A stretch of 64,000 nucleotides of DNA from assembly GCA_041399065.1 (NCBI GenBank), contig JAWKTN010000005.1, forward strand, positions 434,001-498,000, written 5' to 3'. How positions within the stretch are numbered: position 1 is the first letter of the stretch; each line of letters starts with the position of its first letter. This document shows positions 22,101 through 29,827 of the stretch, in pieces. Made by a program: the position numbers and the translations under genes. A model generated the notes under the pieces. It was not told where the DNA came from and did not search any database. It worked only from the letters and a program-made list of their open reading frames with translations. The DNA is from JAGQPD01 sp020426865. Its GTDB lineage: Bacteria; Planctomycetota; Planctomycetia; Pirellulales; Pirellulaceae.

Positions 22101-25100
22101 TTCGAAGCCCCACCGGAAACGGGCATAGGTGGCACCCTCTTTGGCGCCGGACGGAACATTGAAGTTGAGCGTATTGCGGCCATCGCTGAGCCGTACGTCC
22201 TTAAAGATTTGTTCGCCGGCGTCGGCGAAATCGCCGTCGCCATTGAAGTCGATCCAACCTTGGAGGTAGCCGGGCGAGACGGCGAGTTGTGAAGCAAAGA
22301 CGGCCAGTGTTTCGCGGGTGCCGGGATGCAACCCAGTGAGGAATACGACACCATCTTCGTCGTCGGTGCCATCGGTATCATCGCCCCCGATGGGTTGGCC
22401 ATCATCTTCGGGGTCGATCGTATCGCCCAAGAAAAAGCCGGCTACAAAACCGTGCACGGCACCATCGTTAGCAGCGAGCGTCCCATACGACACTGGTGCG
22501 TCACCCCAATCGAACATCGCTTCGGTCCCGAAGACGGCGGTGCCGCTGGTGGTCCCGTTGCTGCGAACCGTAATCGTCCGTCCGTTACTGGCAACGACCA
22601 CAGGTTGTGTGTTTCCGGGGATGCGGTCCAAGCGAACGATGTAGTTGCCGGGTCCCAGTCCTCCGATGGCAAAATTGCCATCGGCATCAGTGATCCCAGT
22701 CGGTTCCCCCACGCCAATCACGCCGTTGGCATCGAGATCGATGTAGACAACGGCATCGGCGATGGGACGATCGATTGAGTCGCGAACGCCATCCAAATCG
22801 AAATCGGTGAAGACAGTTCCCGTGATCACGCCGCTGCCACCCCCGCCGGTTCCGGTGGAATCGGCGCGTGCCACGCCGAAGTTGACACCCAACGTATCGA
22901 CGCCGGCGGACACGACGACATTCAACGAGTCGCTGGCGGCAGGAGAGAACGAAACCCATTCGTTGGTCAATACAGTACGCAGCGAATAAGCACCGGCGAA
23001 CAGGTTGCTGAAGGTGTAACTACCGTCGCTAGCTGTGGTGACGATCGTTTCGCCGAAGTCGCGACGACCGTTTTCATTGAAATCCAGATAGACTCGCTGG
23101 TTGGCCACGCCTTGCTCGGTGGCACCCTTGATCCCGTTTCGGTCCAGATCATTGAACACGAATCCAGCGATCGAGCCGACACCAACATCAACGACTTCCT
23201 GCGACACATTGGGAAGTACGAAGGCGCCACGGCCGAGCGTACCGACGACAAGCAGATCATCCTCGGCGTCGTAATCCATGTCGTAAATCAGCACATTGGG
23301 GAGGTCATCGCCCAATTTGGCCCAGGCACCGGAGCTGGTGGCGGTAAGGTTATTGTAATAGACTCCGCGGGCGGTACCGATAACCAAGGCGTTGGCACCG
23401 TCGAAGATGAACTCGGCAGTACGCAATTCCCCCGGATTAAACGCGGCCAGGTTACCGGTGAAATCAGTCCAGCTGCGGCCGGCATTGGTCGTACGATAGA
23501 CGCTGGTATCATCAATAACAAAAGCCGTGCGCCAGTTATTCGGATCCACAATAATGTCATTGATTGTCGTACCTGGGAACTGGCCGGGGGTCAATCGCAG
23601 GACATCATTCAATGCGTCGGTACGGACAAACACTTCGCCCCCGACACCAACCCAGAGAATCTCGGGAACGTCAGCACCGTCGAGCCGCCCGCCGTAAACG
23701 ATTGCATTTTCGTTGAGGACCGCGGGAAAACCGAGCCCGTTGACAGCCGTGAATGTATCACCGCGATCCACCGATTCGTAGATATTGTCTCCCATCGCCA
23801 CGACCAGGCGCTCCTGGTCGACACGATTGAGTTCCACTGGAGCGACGAACGGTGCGCCGCCGCCAGGAACGTTAATGAAATCCTGTTCGATCAATACGTT
23901 GTTTTCGTCGTACACTTGCCGGCGGAAACCACTGAGGAATTGGTTACTCGAGTAACGTATCGATTCGACGTCGCTGGACGAATCATTAACCGCCACGTCG
24001 CCGCCATCGCCACCAAATCCGCGGAAGATGGGAAACCCGCTTTCAAACCCTTCGATCTGTTCCAGCCCTTCCCACTCGGGCTGTCCGGAAAGCAACTGCA
24101 TTGCCGTCCCATTGTCCTGCAGACCGGCAATCAATGTGTTGGTGTTGTTGTCGTAGGAAACGTCGTGGATTTCCGCCACCTGAATGTCACCAGACATCGA
24201 CAACCAGATGCCGGTATTGTCCCGCGGACTCGTACGTCGATAGATACCGCCGTCATCGACTTCGATCAAATCGCCATTGGCGTCGAAGGCGATGTCACGT
24301 GAATCGGCATGCGGAGCACTTCGATTCGCCGTACCACCCTCCGGTATCCCAAACACGTCGTTGCTGTGCGTTAGATGCTCCCATTGAGGTGAAGGAATAT
24401 CTTGAGTGGCAAGGCCTGTTTGATCATCGACAACAGTCGTGCGCGTCGGATCAACTGACGCATCGCCGCGAAAGAGACGCCCGGTAAAACTGAGCGCCCC
24501 GATCGAATTGCCCGTGGGGAAATTCAGCACGTCACCGTCCTGCCGGTCGCCACCAATGTAAATTGTATTGGGATCGAATGGATCAACCTGCAGGGAAAAA
24601 TGGATCGAACCCTGCGAACCCGGCTTCTGGGTCGGATGAAGCCCCACCGCCACTCCACCGACCTCCAGCGTCAACGGCAAATCCATCACCGTCCACTCGT
24701 ACCGACCATGGCGAATGTCCGCATACGCGACCATTTCCAATTGGCCAATCTCCAAAATTCCGGCATACAACCGGCCATTGCTGGCAACCGCCAACTCGGT
24801 GTTGTTGTTCAACCCCCGCGCCTCGGCGTTGGTGAAACCGAACTTGGTAATCGCGCGATGCACCTCGCCACTAGGACCGGAGATGTTCCTCCATGTCGCA
24901 CCATAGTCGTTGCTCACATAAATGCCGATGTCCGCGAGCGCCGCGTAGAAACGGCCCGCCTTGCTCGGATCCGCCACAATATCATGGGCATCAAATGCCA
25001 CCCGCTCGTTCGGCTTGAGCGGATCACGTGGAGCTAAATCCAAGGACGACCACGTCGCACCACCGTCTGTACTGCGAAACAAACCGCCCCGCGAACTCAG

Positions 25101-25724
25101 CGGCAGCCCACTAAAACTCTGGGTCACCACGTTCCCCGTGTTGGCCGTTGCCATAATGTACGGCCCGTCCACCACGACCGCAGAAAACGTCTGGCCCCGC
25201 AATAGCGGATCGTCCAGCATCGTCCAGGTATCGCCACCGTCTTCGGTGATCATCATCCCCAGCATGTCGCCACCGCGACCGCCAAACGCACTGTAACGAC
25301 CCAGTGCCGCGACAAGTCGGTCCGGATCGTTGGGATCCATCCCCAAGGCACCGATCGAATTGGACGGCATGTCGTCCGTCAACGGCTCCCAGTGCGGATT
25401 GAGCGACGTCGCATCCTCGGTCTTCCACACACCACCATTGACCGCCCCGACGTAAATGATGTCCGCGTCCGTGGGATGGGCAACCACCGTGTGCATCGCG
25501 CCGTTGACCGCGTTGTTCGGCTGGATCTTCTCCGTCAGGCCGTTGAATATCGGCGATGGCCCCGCCGGCACCCACGACGCAAGCACGCGCCGATCCTCCA
25601 ACGGTTCTATGCCAAACGCACGCCCACCCCCGGCCATGCCCCCGCGACCTAACCTGACTCGCGACGTACCCTGTCCTGAACGCCGACGCGATCTCCGTCG
25701 ACCTCGTGAAAAACCAAACTTCAC
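19170..25724 (-). CDS. Giant secreted Asp-box propeller / SdrB-like / GEVED / cohesin-like / dockerin protein
   Basis: A 2,184-residue protein starting at a GTG (25724) with GGAGA about 8 bases upstream. The N-terminus is arginine-rich with an LEPR-XLL-type element (IEPLEDRRVLA, residues 39-49). Residues 50-845 carry repeated Asp-box motifs (TEDGGDTWTML, STDGGATWSSL, SNDYGATWRNI, TTNAGRSWTDF), as in sialidase/VPS10-like beta-propellers. Then come two SdrB-like repeats (GFVFNDLDRNGIKG, GTVFTDFDLDGVRD), a GEVED domain (about 1069-1232) and tandem Ig/cadherin-like repeats with 'DVLAND' motifs. Two modules of about 155 residues (about 1428-1585 and 1775-1931) contain SAYLDVLYD and look cohesin-like. 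They are followed by dockerin-type loops (DVNGDGFVSPID at about 1945; DVNADHMLTALD at about 2000) and a long tail. Likely an exported adhesive or scaffolding protein; the propeller ligand is unknown. The gap to gene B is 191 bases, so read-through is possible. Confidence 0.87.
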   Translation of the reverse strand: MKFGFSRGRRRSRRRSGQGTSRVRLGRGGMAGGGRAFGIEPLEDRRVLASWVPAGPSPIFNGLTEKIQPNNAVNGAMHTVVAHPTDADIIYVGAVNGGVWKTEDATSLNPHWEPLTDDMPSNSIGALGMDPNDPDRLVAALGRYSAFGGRGGDMLGMMITEDGGDTWTMLDDPLLRGQTFSAVVVDGPYIMATANTGNVVTQSFSGLPLSSRGGLFRSTDGGATWSSLDLAPRDPLKPNERVAFDAHDIVADPSKAGRFYAALADIGIYVSNDYGATWRNISGPSGEVHRAITKFGFTNAEARGLNNNTELAVASNGRLYAGILEIGQLEMVAYADIRHGRYEWTVMDLPLTLEVGGVAVGLHPTQKPGSQGSIHFSLQVDPFDPNTIYIGGDRQDGDVLNFPTGNSIGALSFTGRLFRGDASVDPTRTTVVDDQTGLATQDIPSPQWEHLTHSNDVFGIPEGGTANRSAPHADSRDIAFDANGDLIEVDDGGIYRRTSPRDNTGIWLSMSGDIQVAEIHDVSYDNNTNTLIAGLQDNGTAMQLLSGQPEWEGLEQIEGFESGFPIFRGFGGDGGDVAVNDSSSDVESIRYSSNQFLSGFRRQVYDENNVLIEQDFINVPGGGAPFVAPVELNRVDQERLVVAMGDNIYESVDRGDTFTAVNGLGFPAVLNENAIVYGGRLDGADVPEILWVGVGGEVFVRTDALNDVLRLTPGQFPGTTINDIIVDPNNWRTAFVIDDTSVYRTTNAGRSWTDFTGNLAAFNPGELRTAEFIFDGANALVIGTARGVYYNNLTATSSGAWAKLGDDLPNVLIYDMDYDAEDDLLVVGTLGRGAFVLPNVSQEVVDVGVGSIAGFVFNDLDRNGIKGATEQGVANQRVYLDFNENGRRDFGETIVTTASDGSYTFSNLFAGAYSLRTVLTNEWVSFSPAASDSLNVVVSAGVDTLGVNFGVARADSTGTGGGGSGVITGTVFTDFDLDGVRDSIDRPIADAVVYIDLDANGVIGVGEPTGITDADGNFAIGGLGPGNYIVRLDRIPGNTQPVVVASNGRTITVRSNGTTSGTAVFGTEAMFDWGDAPVSYGTLAANDGAVHGFVAGFFLGDTIDPEDDGQPIGGDDTDGTDDEDGVVFLTGLHPGTRETLAVFASQLAVSPGYLQGWIDFNGDGDFADAGEQIFKDVRLSDGRNTLNFNVPSGAKEGATYARFRWGFEKGMSYKGAAFGGEVEDYAVTIPQEGDTGLSAQNDAFTVAEDSGTTILDVLANDALGPGGGTLTITGLATVNVGATIDIGSGGIEFTPNPDFNGTYTFVYTVEDGLGGRLDATVSVNVTAVNDPPTATNDTFSVGIDSVDNALDVLENDSVAPDAGETLAITQVGPTTNGGSVSIIGGGSSLRYTPPAGYAGPDSFVYTVTDSSGGTADATVNITVADLPDLVSFILTATDGSGVELTQIELNDTFELRVFVEDLRAIPQGVISAYLDVLYDSGLVQVDGPVIFNSAAFNFAQKAGMATVGLLDEAGAVAQTSAGANGNPVLLFRVPMRAINTGDAVFSSNESDLPVNAVTLQGSDQAIADTDISFGTVTLPIVNFGAQPDSFTLVEDTGPTVLDVLANDAGDQAPPTITSVTPPSQGGTLTIAGDGLSVTYQPAANFNGTETFTYSVSGVTGGPTSATVTVTVTPVNDDPTANNDTVSVDEGTQDNLLNVLANDTFAPDAGESLEIIAVGTPDQGGAVDIAPDGSSLVYTPAPGFIGNETFTYTISDNNGGTDQASVTVTVNALPDLVQYHLQLLDDQGNPLTGSITVGDTITLVVSTEDLRDDPKLVASAYLDVLYGGTGAVQIDAGSFTFNDVDYSRFQSVSTASPGVIDEAGAFSTSTTMVSAPAPVELFRVDFVATGAGDVDFTGDPADVLPLHETGLFGLTQAVPNDRIVFDSVTVTIDAAPVPATFTRVSNPLDVNGDGFVSPIDAIIVIGEMDAHGARVLPSVPVKTGIAPVSDDTLGNPLPKLPVDVNADHMLTALDVLLIINELDRLAAANATTNGTPANVEATSLTDVAVESGAAAQSTTMEVVSNGAGASGALQVAQSDTAGQAVSAFTTAPTVQRSGRQIVLPGQASFMARAFAQSANRTFVTWAPSAGSSRATESAVQKDRYVWRVVGQSADEAAGSDDLANWDNQWDDLAADVADAWRQGDA

Positions 25725-26341
25725 GGCGTGTTCTCCAAATAGATTCCGGGCTACGATACCGGCGCTCTGCGCTCCAAGTTAGTTCGGGTTCTCCCGCCCC
25801 AGCTATTGCATCTCGCGACAAAATCGTCCTATTTTGCCCTAACTATCTCCGCGGCCCCAGCCCTCGCAGTCATCACTGCTAGAAGTCAAAGATTATTTGC
25901 CGCTTTCTTCTCAGGAACTCGTTCCGTCTGGATGATTACGCCGCCCGCAGCGACCCCGCGCTCGTCACGCGTTAGGGATCCTATTCCAACCACTCGATAC
26001 TAGTCGGCACCCCCATGCTTGTCAAAAGTGCCACACCTAAATCACTGAAATAAAAGTACTTGCTGCGTGCGATAACCCCCACGACAACCAACCCCTGCCT
26101 CATAGTCAAGGTTTTTCCAAAAGTTAATTCACAAAAGTCACTTACACTCCGAACGTGCCACACAGCACGTCACCACACGGCCCGACACCACACAGCCCGA
26201 CACTGCCGACTGTCACGTTGTATCGACCAAGTCGGTGATACAAAAACAGCCGCGACTGCCTGCTAGCAACCCGCGGCCGTGAAGATGTAACGACTGGGCC
26301 GGTCTGGCGCCGGACCTTGCGTGCGATCGCGGGTCCGACGA
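25725..26341. other. Intergenic region upstream of the propeller gene
   Basis: No convincing gene in about 617 bases. It separates two minus-strand genes, so it should hold the promoter of the propeller gene and the 3' end of the BBP7 transcript. A GC-rich hairpin (GGTCTGG/CCGGACC, around 26300-26315) lies just past the BBP7 stop without a clear T-run. It also holds a 15-bp tandem repeat, listed separately. Confidence 0.5.
26159..26203. repeat. 15-bp tandem repeat, three copies
   Basis: Three adjacent 15-base units: cacacagcacgtcac, cacacggcccgacac and cacacagcccgacac. They differ at one to three positions. The repeat is in non-coding DNA between two minus-strand genes. A similar continuation is not visible on either side. 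Function unknown; it may be simple slippage. Confidence 0.85.
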
Positions 26342-27580
26342 TTACCAACCGAACTCCAGGCCCGCCGAGACGCCTTGATACAGCACATCCCCGCTGGCGT
26401 TAAGGAAGAGATCTCGCGATACGCCTTCAAATGGCGATTGCGTATTAAAGTTCTCATTTGCCAGGGCAACGCCGGACAACCAGAGCAATTCGTACCCGGC
26501 ACGGATTTTCCATAGCGGGTGGAATTGATAAATCATGTACGTACGGAACTCCCCGATAAATGCCACGTCCTCGTCTTTAAACGACTCCACGACGGACGGG
26601 ACGAGCGTATCGGCGACGATCCGGGTCCGTTGGCTGGCGGAGTTTCCATAAATACCGGTCTTGAATTGCATCCCGCCAATCAAGCCGGGGAAGAAGCTAC
26701 GGGTAAACTCGCCACCGAATTGCGGCCCGAGCAGATCGTTGTTTGTCGTGACGAGGTAGTCCATGGAAGCGGCATCGCGGGCGACCTGATTGATGGGATC
26801 GAAGTGTGGTTGCACTTCGGTCAGGTACTGAAAACTTTCATCCAGGTGCAAGTAACGCAGACCGATCAACCACGACCCGTGGACTTGCCAGCCGGCCATC
26901 GTCCACGAGCGTCGCGAGTTTAATTCCACACCTTCCAATTGCGACTCGTAGGCGATTGTGTGGCGGAAGGCCTGTCCGGTTTCTTCGTAGCCGCCGGCAG
27001 GGTCGTTGCCGAAATCGCTGAAGACCGAATAGATATCATTGTTGGCGCTGGTAAATGTCGCTCGATCGACGAACCGCATGTTTGCCAGATAGGTCGCTTC
27101 GAAATCGTGCACGGCACTGGTTTGATAGCGGAGCGAGAAGCGCGCGTTGGCGGCCCAGTCGGTATCAAAACTGTCTCTTCCGAGGACGGTATTGGGGGGA
27201 CCGGCCCCGCGGATACCTTGCGAGGAGATATCGCGAACGCCTTGGGCTCCCATGTCGCGGAAGAACCCGACCCCTTCGACCATGAAGTCGTACCAATCGG
27301 GCCCGGTGCAGGTATCACCGAGGTTCACATACGACCCCGAGCATCCGCCCCATTGTCCGCACGACATGGCGTCGGCGAAATCGCCGGAGTAGCCACAGCC
27401 GTCCATGCAACCGCCCCCTCCCCCCATCATGCCGGGGTTACCCATCCCTGGATAGGGTGCGGCATACGGATGGTATCCGCCGTATTCGGGCCCGCCGAAG
27501 GCAAAGCACGGCGCCGCCTGTAGCGCCACGATGCCCACGACAAGCAGCAATAGAGCTGAGTTGGCTCGGGTCGTCCTCAT
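26342..27580 (-). CDS. BBP7-type outer-membrane beta-barrel protein
   Basis: A 412-residue protein. The ATG at 27580 is chosen because AAGGGAG precedes it and it begins a signal peptide (MRTTRANSALLLLVVGIVAL, cleavage likely at CFA or nearby). An upstream start at 27613 is in frame but lacks these features. After the signal come a Gly/Pro/Tyr-rich stretch and a cysteine cluster (GGGGGCMDGCGY, SCGQWGGCSG). The rest alternates aromatic and polar residues and ends LYQGVSAGLEFGW, a typical C-terminal barrel strand with an aromatic last residue. Phrases such as LNSRRSWTMAGWQVHGSWLIGLRYLHL and FKTGIYGNSASQRTRI fit the planctomycete BBP7 family. Likely sits in the outer membrane; porin activity is assumed from the fold, not shown. 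The next gene (27625-29442) lies 44 bases upstream in the same direction. Confidence 0.85.
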   Translation of the reverse strand: MRTTRANSALLLLVVGIVALQAAPCFAFGGPEYGGYHPYAAPYPGMGNPGMMGGGGGCMDGCGYSGDFADAMSCGQWGGCSGSYVNLGDTCTGPDWYDFMVEGVGFFRDMGAQGVRDISSQGIRGAGPPNTVLGRDSFDTDWAANARFSLRYQTSAVHDFEATYLANMRFVDRATFTSANNDIYSVFSDFGNDPAGGYEETGQAFRHTIAYESQLEGVELNSRRSWTMAGWQVHGSWLIGLRYLHLDESFQYLTEVQPHFDPINQVARDAASMDYLVTTNNDLLGPQFGGEFTRSFFPGLIGGMQFKTGIYGNSASQRTRIVADTLVPSVVESFKDEDVAFIGEFRTYMIYQFHPLWKIRAGYELLWLSGVALANENFNTQSPFEGVSRDLFLNASGDVLYQGVSAGLEFGW

Positions 27581-27624
27581 CGTAATTTCTCCCTTGGCAA
27601 AGTCTGCCGACATTGATGGTTAGC

Positions 27625-29442
27625 TTAGAAGATGATGATCACATCCGTGGCCGCAAGCATCTGATTGCGACGTTGGAAATCGTTAAACATACCGTTTTGT
27701 CCCAATCCGTCGGGGACCACGTCGGACCAGTCCCAACGCAATTCGCTACGCCAATTCAAGAAGCTGACGGGACGGTAGTTGGTGCCGAGTGTGACCTCGA
27801 CGTAGTTGCCGCCACGCACGAATTGTTCGAAGGGAATTCCCAGCACCCGAGCATTGTCTTGGTCGCGGAACCATTCGACGCGGAGGCCCAGCGAGCGTTT
27901 CTCGTTGACGTCCCACAGTAGATATTGGTTCAACCCGTACCACTTGGCGCTATCGGGCTGTCCCTGACCATTAATCTCGGCGTTGGCTTCCATGCCGAAA
28001 TCATGTTGAGCGATGTACGTCAAACAGGGCGACAGGCGATGGGTGAGCACCGTGCTATAGACGGTGCGATTTTGTTGAGCTGCCGCGTCTTCACGACTGC
28101 TGGTAACGGCAAATCCAAAACTTGTGTCACCCGTCGGGCTATCCCAATTGAATCCGGCCAGGTAGCCCACCGAATCGTTGGGGTCACTCCAGTTGTCCCA
28201 TCCACGTGTCATCCCGCCGAGAATATTGAATCCGTCACGAACCTTGGTATCAAACAGGAAGCCCGTATGCGTGAATGGCTCGCCGTATTGCATCGTGTAC
28301 GAATGCGAATAGAAGAAATTGTCGCGAGCCGGAACGCTCTCGTACCCCAGGATTGTATAGAAGTGACCGACCTTGAGGTTAATCCCGTTGGCCCACGGGA
28401 TGTGGAGCTCGCCGTATAACTGCGGCATCGCCAGCCCATACATCGCTGCTGTGCCACCGTTGCGAGGACCATCTTCACTGTTCCACCGTTGCGAACCATC
28501 GTCGTGCGTTTCCAATCCAACGGCCGTCGTAAAGAAATAGTCCGTACCAAACAGCACGTCGACGCGACCTCCCAAGTCCCAGTTGCAGCCCCCGTCGTTG
28601 ACCACTCGGGCAAGCGACAGATATAGCTGGTTCATTTGGTAACTGTCGGCACGGTCGTTAAACGTAACGGGCAGGTTAAAACCATTGGCGGGGTCGCGAG
28701 AATTGCTCGTATATCCTTGATCGAGCCAGCCGCTAAATTCCCAACCGCCAACCGATCGACAGGTAGCACATGCCCAGTTCGGTTCGCAACTGCCACAGGC
28801 ATCGCAGCAACCGTAATCGGACGAGACGGCAAAACTACTGCCGTCGCCAAAGTCAAAACCGCCCCCATCCCCTACGTTGTATGCCGGTGACGTATACGAG
28901 TCGACAACAGGAGCTGCCGGTATTGTTGGAGTAGCTGTGGGAGTCGGCTGCAAATTCGATTGCAATGGAACGCCTTGCCGCAGGATCGACACGCCGGTGG
29001 CGCCCAGCGGATTGGGCTGCGTCATCACCCGATTAGTGGCGGGCGTCGGCGCGGTGACCGCAGCCCCTTGTGGGGGCTGGACCGGGCCGAGCGACGTTTG
29101 TGCCGCTACGGGAGCCACACCGGTATGGTACGGCGTCAATGCCGGAACCGGCTGCGACCACGTTGGCGGCGGCGCGGGTAAATGCATGCCCATCGCACTT
29201 TGGGTCTGATTTTGGATCATCTGCGCACTGCGGTGTGGGGCCGATACCTGGATCAGCCCTCCCGGCCCAGCCGGTCCGGTATCGCCAATGCTAATAAACC
29301 CGCCGCGTTCGTCGCCGACCGTCGCTTGAGCGTAGTTCTGGTCCGAGATCAATACGTCCTCGGCCTCTGCCGGCACGACCAGTCCACTGGCCGCGAACAA
29401 CAGCATCCACCTCGCGTAAGCAATCCGTTGCCATGCTGGCAT
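27625..29442 (-). CDS. BBP2-type outer-membrane beta-barrel protein (porin-like)
   Basis: A 605-residue protein. The start at 29442 has AAGGAG seven bases upstream and begins a signal peptide ending near VVPAEAED (about residue 27). A proline/threonine-rich linker of about 150 residues follows. Then comes a cysteine cluster at about 208-228 (DYGCCDACGSCEPNWACATC) and a beta-barrel domain. That domain contains FNDRADSYQMNQLYLSLAR, FYTILGYESV, NFFYSHSYTMQYGEPFTHTG and a final VTLGTNYRPV...LRWDWSD region. These segments match the putative beta-barrel porin-2 (OmpL-like) family. It resembles the gene at 60391-61884 throughout the barrel, so the window holds two paralogues. It is probably in one transcription unit with the BBP7 gene downstream. 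Function as a diffusion channel is inferred from the family. Confidence 0.87.
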   Translation of the reverse strand: MPAWQRIAYARWMLLFAASGLVVPAEAEDVLISDQNYAQATVGDERGGFISIGDTGPAGPGGLIQVSAPHRSAQMIQNQTQSAMGMHLPAPPPTWSQPVPALTPYHTGVAPVAAQTSLGPVQPPQGAAVTAPTPATNRVMTQPNPLGATGVSILRQGVPLQSNLQPTPTATPTIPAAPVVDSYTSPAYNVGDGGGFDFGDGSSFAVSSDYGCCDACGSCEPNWACATCRSVGGWEFSGWLDQGYTSNSRDPANGFNLPVTFNDRADSYQMNQLYLSLARVVNDGGCNWDLGGRVDVLFGTDYFFTTAVGLETHDDGSQRWNSEDGPRNGGTAAMYGLAMPQLYGELHIPWANGINLKVGHFYTILGYESVPARDNFFYSHSYTMQYGEPFTHTGFLFDTKVRDGFNILGGMTRGWDNWSDPNDSVGYLAGFNWDSPTGDTSFGFAVTSSREDAAAQQNRTVYSTVLTHRLSPCLTYIAQHDFGMEANAEINGQGQPDSAKWYGLNQYLLWDVNEKRSLGLRVEWFRDQDNARVLGIPFEQFVRGGNYVEVTLGTNYRPVSFLNWRSELRWDWSDVVPDGLGQNGMFNDFQRRNQMLAATDVIIIF

Positions 29443-29827
29443 CCTGAATCTCCTTGCTTCCGTCTCCAAGTTTGCCGCTACCCTTCGAGACTCCCCACAA
29501 TTACAGTGGAGTATTCCCTCCCCCCGAAAGGCAGTCCAAACCGGTCGAGCCTGCACGGGTAGATGACCTACATGCCCTCTATCTGACAGCACTCGCTCTC
29601 AATTTTTCGGTTAGCGAGACTCTGCGGATTAAGGGAATCTGTAGCGATTCTCCCGGATATAAGGATTTTTATGAATTTAATGGTGTTACGCCGACTTACA
29701 GGCAATAAATGCCGCCCGAGTTGCCGAAATTACTGAGGCAATGAGGGTGTCGAACGAAGGGGCCATACTCCGTACCGACGCCGTACTTATCACCGATGTC
29801 ATGGCAATCTCGTGGAACGATCTATCT
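29443..29827. other. Divergent intergenic region
   Basis: About 385 bases between the BBP2-type gene (minus) and the Ig-repeat gene (plus). It must contain both promoters. An AT-rich stretch (ggatataaggatttttatgaa) lies near 29657-29680. No confident -35/-10 pair or operator could be assigned by eye. Confidence 0.45.
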
